Origin: Dicaeum eximium
Lineage: Eukaryota > Chordata > Aves > Passeriformes > Dicaeidae
NCBI GenBank assembly: GCA_013396995.1
Contig: VWZP01009941.1
Span: forward strand, 773,441-837,440
Length of the DNA: 64,000 bases
Direction: 5' to 3'
How positions within the stretch are numbered: the first letter of the stretch is position 1; each line of letters opens with the position of its first letter. Of the stretch, positions 24,289 through 37,300 are shown piece by piece. The notes beneath the pieces were generated by a model. It was not told where the DNA came from and did no database searches. It saw nothing but the letters and a program-made list of their open reading frames with translations. The position numbers and the translations under genes were made by a program.

Positions 24289-27155
24289 ACCTTTCCAGGA
24301 TTTGTGGCTTTTCCTAGCCAGAATTGAAGGCTAAATTCTCAATGGTCAGAAAGGCCATACTTTTTCTGGCTGTTGGGAGAGGAGATGCTCAGAGTTCAGC
24401 TTTCTACATGGTTATACAGATCTGATGGCTGGCTAATATTGGAGGTTCCCAAAAGCTTGTAGGAGTTTTTAAAGACAACAAGCCATGGGGAAGGATGAAG
24501 GTCTTTTCCACACTGACCCACCTCCTGACAGCTGGACATTACAATCACCTATATTCTTCCATCACAGAGGTTCTAGATGGGGCAAATGGGCAGTTTTGGT
24601 GGTGTTTCCTTTGGACAACACCTGAAGCAGAGTAGAAAGGAAGTAATAGATTTCTCCTCAGACTAGTCAAATATGATAAATGTTCCCAGGACTTTTGAAG
24701 GTAGTATACTTCCAGGGCATCTTGGTGTCCAGTCCAGATTTCCTCCAGTTTCCTCCACAGGATGGTGCAGCTTTGTACTGCCTTTTGCTGTGGGCCGTGA
24801 CCAAAACTGCAATGTAGCAGATAAAGAGAGTTTTCTTTCTCCTTCTTCTATGCAAGACTGCACTGGCCATACAAGTTCTCCTAAGTGCCCCTGAGGGTTT
24901 TAAAAGATGAAAGAAATTATGGCCTATCCAAACATAACAATAGTAATGATAGCATACAAACAGATAAGGCTGTCAATTTAGTACAATTAGCTATCCACTC
25001 TGCAATACTTTCATTTGGTGATCTATTTTTATAAAGCAATCCAAAGGGAAAAGGAAAATATTTATAATAAAACAAGGGGAACAGAAAGGATCAAAAAATT
25101 ATGGGAAGAAAGAAAACAATGGTGGACTTAAGGGGATAAAATTGAATAAATCATGCAGAGGGACAGTCCACTGATGCCATATGTCAGATAAAACTAACCA
25201 CAATCATACCAGCATGATGATCTCTGACTACTGGTTGAAGTTAGAGCTCAGGGAGAATTTCTCTTTCTGCAAGTACTTGTGTCTACATTACTAAGAACCA
25301 TTTGAAGCACTAACCCTAAATAAGGCCTCAAAGTAGAGATGTTTCAAAGGACTTTGAGCAAAACTGAGTGCTTGGCGTCACAAAAGTTAGATTTGTCATG
25401 GTGAGTTTGCCCAGGGGTGCCTGTTCAAACCTGGACTTGAACAATTAGAAGGTGCTGCAAGAAGTCAAGGAATAATCCCAAGAGGCTTGGAAAGATCACA
25501 AGAAACTTTTTCAGAGCTCCTGCGGCCACAGGCCATAACACAGAATGAGAGCGATTCTTGCTCATCGGTGACTGACAGAACTGATGCAGATTTTGACCAC
25601 ATCAAATAGGAATAATGCAATGTATTGCTAGTGCTTCCAGGCTCAGGCCAGCTCCCCTACTCGTCCTCTGAATATGACCTTATGGAAAAGGTGAATGTGC
25701 GGGGCAGGGGAGGAGACAAAACTCCCATATAAGCTATTTGTCTATCCCAGCTTTCTGGATGACTCTAATGAAGATTGTTCTAACACTCCAGGGGAAAGAG
25801 CAAGTGAATGAAGCCACACTTATCCAGCAAAATGGGAACAGAAACATTAATCTGTTTTTTTGTGTGGTGATCACAAATGACAGGTCTGACCTTTCATGAA
25901 CTGCAGCTATGGGCAGGTCTGCAGAGCCTAAAATTGGATTGGACAGCATGTCTGTTAGAGCTAATAATGCTGCTGGTACTTGTCAGCGGCCATGTCACTC
26001 CTGCTCTTGTAAACTGTGAGCATAAACTTTGGTCTGGGGAAACTTAGTGACCCTCAGAGAGAAAAATTCATTAATCCTTACCAATATAAGATGCCCACTG
26101 GCGAATTTTGATCTGTCCAGATCTTTTGAGGCAATCCTGTCTGGGTAAGAATGCAGTGATGTGAAGTCATTGATAGAGTTAGGTAGCTGAGGAGTAACGT
26201 TATTGAAGAGGGACCTGAGTCTTTGTAGAAAAAAAAGTACCTGGAAGAAGTGCTTAAAACAGAGGGCAGTTTCTATATTTGATAATTTGAGTTTTACCTA
26301 ACACAGGAGGAAGTGGGAAGTGATGCAATATCAAAAGGTTGAAGTATAGATATCCCATATTGTACATGAGACTGAAGTTATTTCTACCAAAAGGGAAAAA
26401 AAAACCCCAGCAAGGGGGTTTCAAGGAAAAGTGTTGGGGGAAGAAAGAAAAACAAACAAGTTATTTTGAGAAAATATCTGGAAGGAAATAATTTATGGAA
26501 CTCTGAAATTATTTTCTCATCAGCAGTAAGTTTCCAGTTTTCAGTTAGTCCCATTTTTCATTACAGGCAGTACCTTTCTCTACAATGTTCCAATATGCAG
26601 TCCAGAATGTATATCTCAGTGTATTGCAGTCATTGCAGCCTTTGAAACTGTCTTCAGCTTCATGTGGGTTATACAGGATGGGTTCCAAACTGCCAGACTG
26701 GATTTGGAAAAGCTCTTAGAAATTCAGTAACTCCCAGCTAAGGTGGCAGAGGACTTCACAGTGGAGTTTGTATGCATTCACCTACTGACAGAACAGTGTC
26801 AGGAGTCAGCACTGTTCAGTCACAGGTTTTAAGACACCTGTTCAGTCATTAGAGACAACAATGAAGGGCAAGTTGTTCAGGAGCTAGAATCCTATACATA
26901 CTTTTGAGAACTATGTAGAATGGTAAACCTAATCATTGATCCCTACTTCAGATGTGTTTTTGCAGCTGTCTCCAATTATTTTATGACAGATGGAACTGTC
27001 ATGAGTTTTTTGCTTATTTATGGATTAAGTCTTTCATCCATCAGCAGGATAACTCTCTTTACACAGTACCTCTTAATGTAAAAGAAAAAAAATAGTGTAT
27101 CAGACCTGGAACATGGGAGATGTAGCTGTCTCCATATCATTACTAAGTCTGCTTT
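24289..27155. other. Unique non-coding DNA between two CR1 copies
   Basis: No gene, RNA gene or interspersed repeat was recognised. Short open frames on both strands overlap each other without recognisable motifs. Confidence 0.65.
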
Positions 27156-28037
27156 ATAGAATAGAATCACAGTATCATTTAGGTTGGAAAATACCTTCAA
27201 GACAATTGACTCCAACCTCTAACCCAGCACTGCCAAGTCCATCATTGAACCATGTCCCAAAGTGACACATCTACGTGTCTCATAAATCCCTCCAGGAGTG
27301 TTGACTCAACCACTTCCTGGGCAGCCTATTCCAGCGCTTGAAAACACTTCCTCTGAAGATTCAATCTAAACCTCTCATGGCCCAGCTGTAGGCCATTTCC
27401 TCTCGTGCTGTCATTGCTGCTAGTGAAGAGTATGCTCATCCAGTCCATGAGCAGTTTCTCTAGGAGGATGCTGAGAGAAATGTCGTCAGAGATTTTACTG
27501 AAGTCTAGACAGGCAACATCCACAGCCTTTCCCTTATCCACTGAGTGGGTCATACTGTCATACAAGGAGTTTTGTCAAGCAGGACCTGCCTTCCATGAGG
27601 CCATTTTGTCTGGGCCTGATGCCCATGTCCTGTACATGCCAGGCAGTGGCACTCAAGATGATCTGCTCCATGACCTCCACTGGCACTGAGGTCAGACCGA
27701 GGGGCCTGTAGTTCCCCAGAACCTCTTTCCAGTCCTTGTAGTTATCACATTGGTTAGCCTCAAGCTAGCTTGGACCTCTCTGGTTATCTAGGTCTGCTAT
27801 AAATGATGGAAAGTGGCTTGAGCACCTCTGTCAGCTCTCTGCTTCCACAATACAGGACTACCCCCCTGCTTCTGCCCCTTTGCCTCTCCTTTCCCAGGTG
27901 TCTATAGCCATCCATTGCAGCACTCTCTTGTCCAAGTCATCCCACACCTCTGTGAAGGTAACTGTGTCACAGTTTAATTGCTGCACAGTGACTTCCACCT
28001 CCTCTTCTTTGTTGCTGCATGCATTGGTGTAGATTGG
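27156..28037 (-). mobile_element. CR1 LINE copy with two internal deletions (endonuclease + RT + 3' end)
   Basis: On the minus strand three non-adjacent parts of a CR1 element are joined. About 27843-28037 is the start of the endonuclease domain: its frame contains IYTNACSNKEEEVEVTVQQ, like the usual C-I-Y-T-N-A-R-S opening. About 27440-27840 is the early RT domain, with NYRPLGLTSVPVEVMEQIIL and, further on, GKAVDVACLDFSK, which holds the first catalytic Asp region (motif A). About 27156-27432 is the ORF2 carboxy end (S-T-R-G-N-G-L-Q-L, then the G-R-L/E-V-V-E-S-type block) and the 3' UTR. The 3' UTR ends in the octamer-like cacagtatcattt/tagaatagaatc sequence. The RT catalytic FADD motif is absent because it falls in the second deletion, and in-frame stops occur. 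The copy cannot be functional. Confidence 0.9.
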
Positions 28038-31000
28038 ATGATTTATACTTTTTCATGGTATATATTTATATACCTCGGTTAAAAACATTGCTTAGCTTAA
28101 CTTTCTCAACATTGCTGCTAGTATTGTGAATATCTCTTCCCCACGCTGGCATCACTACAGCAGCAAAACCATTATGAGATGCAGTTTTGCCAATGTAAAT
28201 TTGTTTTTGCTGGCTTTGTTTATCATGTTTGAAAGCCATTTTTTTTGAAAAAACAAACAAGCAAGCAAAAACTAGCTATTGGTGGATGCCATATTTTTGC
28301 TAGAGCTGGAAGAATGTAGATGAGATTTTGAAAGAAATGTTGCAAAAAAAGCATATGAATGTGTTTTCACTCTGGAACAGAAAGCAATACTCCCATCCAT
28401 TCTAATTCTACAAATGTATAATGCTTCAGGAGAAGAGGGCGTGTGTTCAATAAAATTCTTTTCCTTGTGTGACTGAGAAAATTTAGGCCTAAACAAGTTT
28501 CCAATAATAAAGTATTTTGAATTTATATGGGATTTTTTATACTTCATAATTTAAAATATCTGTTTTCATTAAGCAGTCAGTCCTAATAAATGCTCCCCTG
28601 AAAGACAAATATCTTCATTCCCTTGCTCCTTCTTGACTCCTGCTTCTGTGTTGATTCATCTACACCATGTTGATTTTCCCTGCATCCATGCATTTATTTG
28701 GAAAGATTCTCATTTTTTATACTTCCTCCTAACCATCCCATTCAAAAGTAAATTTGTATCATTTACAAAGAGACCTACGTGCCATACAGCTCAAAACAAA
28801 CATAGTAAGGAGTTGATCTGCTTGCAACAGGTAAAAATGTTCTAACTTTTCTGGCTGTCCTCTGCATATCCATTAAATGATTAAAGACTGTATTTTAGTC
28901 CTAAACTTCTAAAATAATATCTTATTTATGTTTTCCCATTAGAGATAAAAGTTCCACCTATTTGTCATTAGAAAATTGTCAGCTAGCCAATTTGTGATGG
29001 CTGCAGAGAGCTGAGATCAGCAAAATTAAACCCCTTTTATTTGTGTGTTTTTAATAAATTTTGTACAGGAAGAGAAGTAGCATATTTCATTAAGTAGGAG
29101 TTTTAACTTTGTAACAGTTTTTTTTCCTCATTATCAATTTAGTGGTTAATTTTCTGAATTTAAATTCATCTTCCTTGAGTTTGTCTGCCACAAGCAAAAT
29201 AAATGCCCCAAGTATTGTTACTTTTTTTTTTGGCACAGTCTTAGTGTACACTTTATGGACTGATGTGCTATTTTCTTTAGTTCGGATGAAAGAAGATAGT
29301 TTGGCATGTGGCCTCTGTAGTTCAAAGCCAAGTTACTTTGAGTTTAAGAGAAGACAAAAATCGTGCTTCATTTTTATATAAGTCCAGTCATTTAGTAGCA
29401 TTATGGTTCTAAGTGGGGTGAATGCAGAATATATACCCTGAGATACTTGGGAACAAAAGTCTGCATTTTGGATAATTGGTCTACTGCTGCTAAAACTCAT
29501 ATTTGAATCAGCACTGGGTAAGAAATACTGTATTTCCTTATGAGTATTTTCAAGATGGGGAGAAATTGTGGACAACAAATTATGATGAAAAATAATTTTA
29601 AAAGAATTGTCCACAAAACAAAAATTCTGACTTGTGAAGTAATGTGTGATAGCTTGAGTCAATCACATAATTTAGTTTTGACAATTTCAACCTGATTCAA
29701 TTTGATTTCACAGAAATATTTCACTGTTTCTACCCTAAGTCATATTTTGAAATGAAAAATACTTTGACCTGAGATTGAACCAGTATATGAAAAGGAAAAC
29801 AACATGTCATATATAAATATAAATATAAATATAAATATATAATATATAATATATAATATATAATATATAATATCTATTAAAATATGACATGTTATATACA
29901 TATATATCTCTGTATATACCATATATATATATATGTTATATACATATTTATGTTTAATATGTTTGCATTAGAAATGTTGCTTGACTGGAATGAGTACTAT
30001 TCTGTAGTTTTTCAGATTAAAAAAAAGCCACCAACAAACAACAATTCACAATTCCTTGTATTATCCTCTGTTCCTTACGCTATGAGGGAGCCAAAGGCCG
30101 TTGCTAGGAAAAAGGGTCTGCCTGCCTAATTTTTAAATGTTGCAACAGATACTTTTAAGTTCAGTTCAGCTGTAAGGAAGTCTTTTCCTTTTGAGATGAT
30201 CTTTGCTGTGCCATCTGTAACTGAAGTTAAAATAATGCAGCAAGTAGAGATAGAGTTCCTTCACTTCTTGGGCACATTACCCTTTCTGTATCATCTAAAT
30301 GTTGTCATTCTGTGCTGTCTGACAGCACCATCTGGTTCAGAATATAATATCTCAGATCTGGCCATTTCTAGAGCTAGATGTGCTGCCACCATATATAACG
30401 TGAGTCACTTTTGCCTTTGTACTACATCTTCTGAAATTATAATGCTGATGCAGCATCTTCAGATGATCCAAAACCCCAGACTGTTTGAACAGAAGCAATG
30501 AATAATTCACATCAGAAACAGAGAAAAGCAAACAAACAAAAGTCAATGGGCATCTCCTGGTTAGCTGGGAAAGAAGAGGATACACAGTATGCTCTGCTGT
30601 CATTGTCAGAGAGTACAGAATAACCTTTGCCATGCGAGGAGAACTCTCTGGAGCTCTGCTAGCAGTGGCAGATCATTTAGAGGATCACTGGTTCTATATC
30701 ACCCCTCCCTAATATGTCAACCAGGAATGAACTATGGCACACAAAACTCTCTCCCTACAGGTACAGCCTTCTGGGAATCATAACCACCAGATATAAAGCC
30801 AGTAGTTTTGTGTAGAATTACACAGTGTGTTTTGGAATGAGGCAATCTTATCTAGATCCTTAATTAGGAAAAAAGAATAATACTCATAATAGTGATTCTT
30901 CCATTAACAAGCAGGAAAACTTTACTCTGGAAGATGAATGGAGAAATTCAGTGGAACACTCAAACTGCTTTGCACCACTTTCTGACAAAAAGCATCCATA

Positions 31001-34000
31001 AATCTGATTTTATGTGGCGGTAGCAATAAGCTTCTGACTGCTTTGTCTCATTAGAGTTGTGGGAAGAAATTGGAATATGTCTCTAGCCTGGCAAACTAGG
31101 CCCTCTACCTGTAAATTATTAAACCTTATGTGTGTCAGGTGTGCTCAGAAAGGAACAGAGAGAAATAGAGGTTGCATTGTTAGGTGCAGAAGCCAGAAAA
31201 GAGATCAGAGGAAGACAATAATTTTTTTGTTTTGCTTTAGCTTTAGCTGCTTATTACAAAGCATGGAATAACAAAACTGCCTTTTAGAGGTCATGGTAAC
31301 GTGTGAAATGTGGGAAAAAATGCATTGAGTGCACAGGCAGCTGAGTGAAATGTAAAATGTGTGCTAACTAATATGGGCATTGGTTTTTGAAAAATATACA
31401 TAGGAAGTCATGCTCAGTCCTAAGATATCAGATTTTCATTGTATTGGAAATAGAAAAAACCATGGACACCAGAAACAGCAAATACAGGGATTTGGATCAA
31501 ATTATCCAGATTTTTGTGCATAAATATTGGTTCTGCTGGTACAGTAAATCAATACAGTACATCAATAAGATTTTCCACAGTATTGCTGAATCCTAATGGC
31601 TCTGCTTACAACAAATCTCTTTGCAAGTATCATGCACTACCCTGAGTTCCAGGATCTCTAACCCACACCTGAGGTTTGGAGGTGACTAATTGACCCTGGC
31701 ACCTCCATGCATCATGGAACACTGTGAAAAACTCACCCATGGGTTTTATTTGAAATTATTATAGGCAACAAAAATTTGACTCCAGATTACACCTTTCATT
31801 GCATTTTTTTCAGGCTGACGGAGCACATGTTTTAGTATACAGTGAGTGAGGAGAAAAATAACAATCAAACAGTCAAGAAAAAATAAAAACAGTTAAATGT
31901 AAAAGATCTGAATAACTGCAGTGTCTGAGAAAAACGAAGCAAATGTAGGCATCTGATATAAAGTTGAATTGCAAGCACTGGACAGCAAAGGGCCTGGACT
32001 GTGACTGTGTCATATTAGAAGTCTGAAAAAGTATGTGCCCTTACATTGTTATCTTAAAAGTACTCCAGAACAAGGGCAGTCATCTATGAAGATATTAGTC
32101 TCTATAGCATAATATCAGAGATTTAGCCATTAAGTGCCATTGGGAGTGATACCGTTACTCCTAGGAAAGGTGTCATTACTGCCCATAGGTAAAAGAGTTA
32201 AAATCTCAATTTATCTTCTTCATGGTGCTATTCAGCAATCAATTTCTTTTCTACTTCAAAATCCGGATTAAATGAGGCACAGCTGGAGGACAGAATGAAG
32301 GGACTGGCTGTTCTGAAGCTTTTGGGAAGAGGCATAGAAGAGGTAGCTTGGGGCTCACACTGCTCCAGAGGATGCAGTTGGATGGCCTAGTTTCTGGCAG
32401 AAAATGAGGAGTATCTGTATTACATATACATCACCACAATGTGTCAGCTCAAGTTTGGAGCTCTATGGTCTGACCAAGAATTCGTTTGCTACAGTTTCAC
32501 ATGCTTGTTGTTCACTGAAACAATAAAAAAACAACAAACTCCTGCCATTATAAAATTTTCATTGATATAACAAATACAGAAATATTTCTTTAATATACCA
32601 GCACGCGATGATTTGTAACGATATGTGAGCACAGAAAGGATGACTGACCAGTGGCAGAGTGAACTCAAGCAGTGTGATTAATTCCCGACATTAAATCCTT
32701 ACAGCTCTCCTGTATCCTCAAATTAAACCCCTATGCTTTCCACATTGCTCACTAGACACAGAGAATAACATAATAATTTTGGAAGTTCAGTCTCGCCTGC
32801 AGGCAAGAACTTGTCCCCTCATAGCAGAAGCAAAAGTAGCACAGCAAGACCTTCACTATCAGGAACAGCAACAGGAATTGTCCTTGTGAAACAAGAGCTC
32901 TCTTATGTGTGAGCTTAAATGTGGATATTTCATTTCTGTGAATGCTATTCTCAACTGTGTATACCAACCTAGGTATGTCATCATTCCTTCCAAATAATGA
33001 GACATATAGTTCCAGAGAAAATATTCCCAATTTGGAAACATTTTACATAGTCACCATGAATAACAGGGAAGAAAAAGAGAAAACTGCACTGATTTTTCCC
33101 AAATCAGCCTTTTGATTTCTTAACAACACTTCTAACATGTATAACATGTAAAGGAGTTCCTTGTGTGATAGCAGACACTACTGCTTAGAAAAGGATCTGG
33201 GACTCTTCATCTGTACTACTCTTCCCTGTGCTCCCCACCCCACCCAGTTATTACTTACAAAGATAAATACTCCAGTCCAAATAAAAAAAAACTGTAATTG
33301 GTCAGAATAGGAAAGAACATAAAATTCTGTAAAATATATCAACACAGTGATTGCATGTCTTAAAACACTTATTTCCTTAATGACAGAACTGTATCTGTCA
33401 GCAACAACCTCACCCCCTATTTGTCAATAAATTACATTTACACTGGTGGCATCTGGCTGCCAGTGACTGGATGCTTTATAAATATAGAGATAGATGAATA
33501 AACTAGATTAAATAGATAGATGTAGGCTGTTTGAGCTGAAGAGCCATGAACCCTTACTTAAGGGATTTGTCCTATAAATTCATCTGAACTGGATTACTTT
33601 GTAATAATGGTTTATAGCTATCCAGACTCTAAATCAAAGAACTATTGGCTTTCATGAAGGATGAGGCATGAATCATATTGTGTTATAAAGAAACACATAA
33701 TACCCAGTTGTTCATTTTTTAATTTGCTACATGAGGAAAAAGCCTTCCCTCTTTGACTTCAACTCTGCAATGAATTGCAAAATGGCAGAAAGAAATATAA
33801 AGATCTTTAGTCTTTGGCATTAAATAGGCTTTAAGGTCTTCTTGATGAACCATTAGTACCCGCAGGCTGCATGCTGCCTCAGTGGGATTCTGGTGCACTC
33901 ATTTGCTATATTACACTCAAGTACAGTAACCCTTATGTAGCTTAAATGCAGCAGCCACACAGCAGGCAGGGGAGTGTGAGCTGATCTGAGCCCAGTTGTA

Positions 34001-34200
34001 TAGGAAAAAGATAATATCAGAGGAGTCAGCTCAGAAATCACATTATTATGTATAGCAAAGCCCATATGCTGCTTGAAGCATCTACTTTCATGAATTTAAA
34101 ACTGATAGCATTCTAAACACAAAGCGTAGGGAAAAACCCCATTTGTGAAGCAGTAACAACAAAGCCCAGGCATGAAATCTTTGCATGGAATGCTATGAAC
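28038..34200. other. Unique AT-rich non-coding DNA
   Basis: No gene or recognised dispersed repeat was found apart from the AT-rich inverted repeat at 29801-29947. Open frames at 29333-29662 and 30196-30633 overlap on opposite strands and carry no family motif. The texture is that of intergenic or intronic bird DNA. Confidence 0.65.
29801..29947. repeat. AT-rich inverted repeat and microsatellite block
   Basis: Two perfect 12-bp inverted arms, aacatgtcatat (29801-29812) and atatgacatgtt (29882-29893), enclose 69 bases of almost pure A/T. That core is made of aaatat-type 6-mers followed by about five tataata-type 7-mers. Immediately downstream, gttatatacatat occurs twice (29891-29903 and 29935-29947, period 44). 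The block could extrude a hairpin or cruciform and is expected to vary in length between individuals. No coding potential is present. Confidence 0.85.
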
Positions 34201-34318
34201 TTGTGGCACTTAAGGACATTGGTTAGAGATAGACTTGACAATGCTGAGTTAATGCTCGGACCCAATGGTCTTAGAGGTCCTTTCCAACCTGAGTGGTGCT
34301 GTGATTCTCTAGTTCTCT
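34201..34318 (+). mobile_element. CR1 LINE 3' end
   Basis: The plus strand shows a CR1 3' UTR: ttgtggcacttaaggacatt, ggttagagatagacttgaca, a gctgagttaatgctcggac block, then tggtcttagaggtcctttcc, aacctgagtggtgctgtgattct and a decayed ATTCT octamer tail. It is about 118 bases long, 5'-truncated within the end of ORF2, and moderately diverged. It belongs to the subfamily whose 3' UTR contains 'gacatggtttagtgatggac', which differs from the copy at 41.1 kb. Confidence 0.92.
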
Positions 34319-37300
34319 GAATACTTGTTTAATGTTGTGGAATATTTGATGTTCATTCCTCCATTCTTCCTGTGACAAACATAGATTTTGCAGGTTTTGG
34401 GCTTTTGCATTTGGGGTAGGGTGTTGTGAATCTTTGGTGATTCATAGTCTGCTGCTGTGCACTTGTGGGAGGGTGAGGACAGCCTTGCCTGTGAGGACAG
34501 GGGTGGCCCATGTTCCCTCGACCCAGTGCTTTTGCAGACTTCAGGTAAGGATTTCCCTTTAAATAATTCTCTGTAATGTAGGCATAACTAGCTGGAACTG
34601 CTAGGACATAATGTGTGAATGAAGCACACTTTAGTTTATTTTATAGAGTCTACAAGGTTTGCCCCATAAAATTATTATATTTTAAAATCAATATTTCCAA
34701 TGAAATGGATCTCTCTCCTTGAAATAGTCTTTATTAATTCTTTCCTCCATTATACTCAGATTAAAAGTGTGCTGACTATTTAATAAATCATTAATTGCTT
34801 GCATCAAATTGTTAAGTATTTTTGCTTCTCTCCTTATCATATATCTAACTTTCATATATGGGGTCCTAATTTTTTAGAATAAGCTTTTAATTTGTGAATT
34901 TGTGTTATTTGTATTGGTATATTTTGGACACTCAAACCTATATTCAATAAAACTTCTTAAAGAACATTGCAAACAGTTGCTAATTAAGCACCATAATAGT
35001 CTTAAGCCCACAAAATTAGCAATATGCAATCAATAGGCTGAGTTGTCACTCATTATTGAAAGCTTAATATGTAGCAAAGCAGCCAAATAAAAGTGTATGA
35101 TGGTGTTAAATTGTTGACACTGTGCTGGTAACCTAGGTGATAGAGTTAGGCAGAAAACCTGGACTTGACAAGGATGCTGGGGATGATTTCACCATTTGCT
35201 GTGTAGACCCACACGTTGTCCAAAAGACAGTAAACTGGCTTCTATTCTCTTTTACTCACATGCCAACTTGGAGTGATATTATGTGAATGTTGTAATGGTG
35301 CTGATGAATGTAGTTTCCACATGCTTCAAGAACACCCACTCACTCTTTCACTTAAGACCTTAGTTGGCCATGATAAATGGACTGGGAGTCATCTTCAAAA
35401 GTCAGTGTGATTAAATAATCTAAATGAAAAATACTGCTAAAATGTGAGATCGCTGATGTAATTGCCATATTTTCAGGGGTATAAATTTCACCCAATTCAC
35501 TTAGACTGGTGGGATTTATTTTGCTTTTATTCCTCACCTTGCTTCCCCTTTAATATATGCATAATCAGTCTGTAAGATCAAAACACTGTTGCTCTGGAAG
35601 ATTAGTCAAAGCGTACGGTAGAGTAATGCATTAGATATACATAGGTTAGAAACAGGTTCCTCCTTGAGGAAAACATTTTCATCAGTTCTTTTGCATTTCT
35701 CTTATATTTCTCATTGACTTTAAAAGCATGAAGAGTGTGTCACATAATACATTATATATTTTCTCTGTTCAGTTATCAAGATCTTGATATGTTGCTTACT
35801 GGTATTTTTAAAAAAAATTATTTTAAATATGGCATTAAAATTCACAAATTGTATTTCAAAAGGAACATAAATTCCACAGAAAGGACAGATTTACAGAATT
35901 TTAAAGCAAATTTCAAAAGCTCAGCTGTCATCGTATCATCTGTTGCAATGAGTATAAATAACTTCCTTTTAATATATGAAGCATTGGGAGGAGAAAAGAA
36001 AAATATATATGTATAGCAGGAAAACTCCAGGTGCTCCTAGAGTTATTTGGGACATTTTCCAGTTGAAAATATGGAAATACTGTCACTCAGGCCAGAAAGC
36101 TTGTTGCTATGGGGACACAATAACAGAATCATTTGACAACTTGGCAGAGAGAGTTGGAGTTGGCAGAGAGAACTCTAGGAGAGGGACTGTTGGATGATTT
36201 CAGGTGGGTGTGCACTGGGGATGGATGGGTGGCTAAGAGGAAAAAAGACTGAGAAATTCTTTCAGTCTTTCAATCCCTCCTTTATGTTGCAGTGGATTTT
36301 TTGTCTGTTTTGCTTCTTTTTTTGAATTTTTTTGTTTGGTTATTTTTTGGTTTTGTTTTTGTTTTTACAGTGTTCCTACTTAGGAGCTTAACATTTTTGA
36401 AAAAGGAAGGAGAAAAGACCCATATTCAGACATCAGCTAGATATGCATTCACCCTAGGATGAATATATATTGAAGTGCAAAAAAAATTATACAAGAGCTG
36501 GCAAAGAGATAAGGCTGCATAAAAAGCCAATATGATTTTGGCTGTTCCCTCTGAGGAGCCATATCATAAACCAAGAAGATTATACTTCCTCTGTAGTTCA
36601 GATGTGATGGTAGTTAGAATATTATAGTAGCTGCAATACACAGAGAGTCAGAGATTAACTAGGAAGAATTTAAAAACAGGTAGCAGTAATTATCGAAAAT
36701 TGGAGGCTGGTTTATAAAGATGAAAGAACTAACACTTTAAATTGGCTGAATGTCAGATAAGATGCATGTCAGTAGTGCTCTAATATTTCAAGAGTCTGAA
36801 CATCAAAGCAGTGAAGGAAATATTTAGGTGAATAATAGTATTCTTGGAAGAAATTGGGGTGGAACTGAGGAAAATAAAAACCATACTAGATATAAGGGAA
36901 GGAAACCTACTGCTGAGTCTATTACATTAAAGAACGATCACAGTTTCTGAGGAACAATATTATACACTTGGAAAGTCCCAACTGACATTGGACAACACAT
37001 GTAAAAATGTACATTAGGCAGAATTTTTAGTATTGGATTGCAGCTGACAAATATATTAATCTTTTTATTTCTTTTACTGGGAGGAAGTGAGAAAAATCTG
37101 GTAACTGCTTTGGGGTGCTTTTCTAGATGAAATTAAAGACAAGAAGGACTGAAACGTCATTCTGTGGCAGTGCATGAGGAATTGGTAACATGTCATGTTT
37201 GAGTGATGCACTTACATCCAAAAATCATCAGGGTTCCAATGCTGCAAGAGAATCTAGGGAGGGAAACAGTGTCCCAACTCAGTCAGAGATAAGGAACAGT

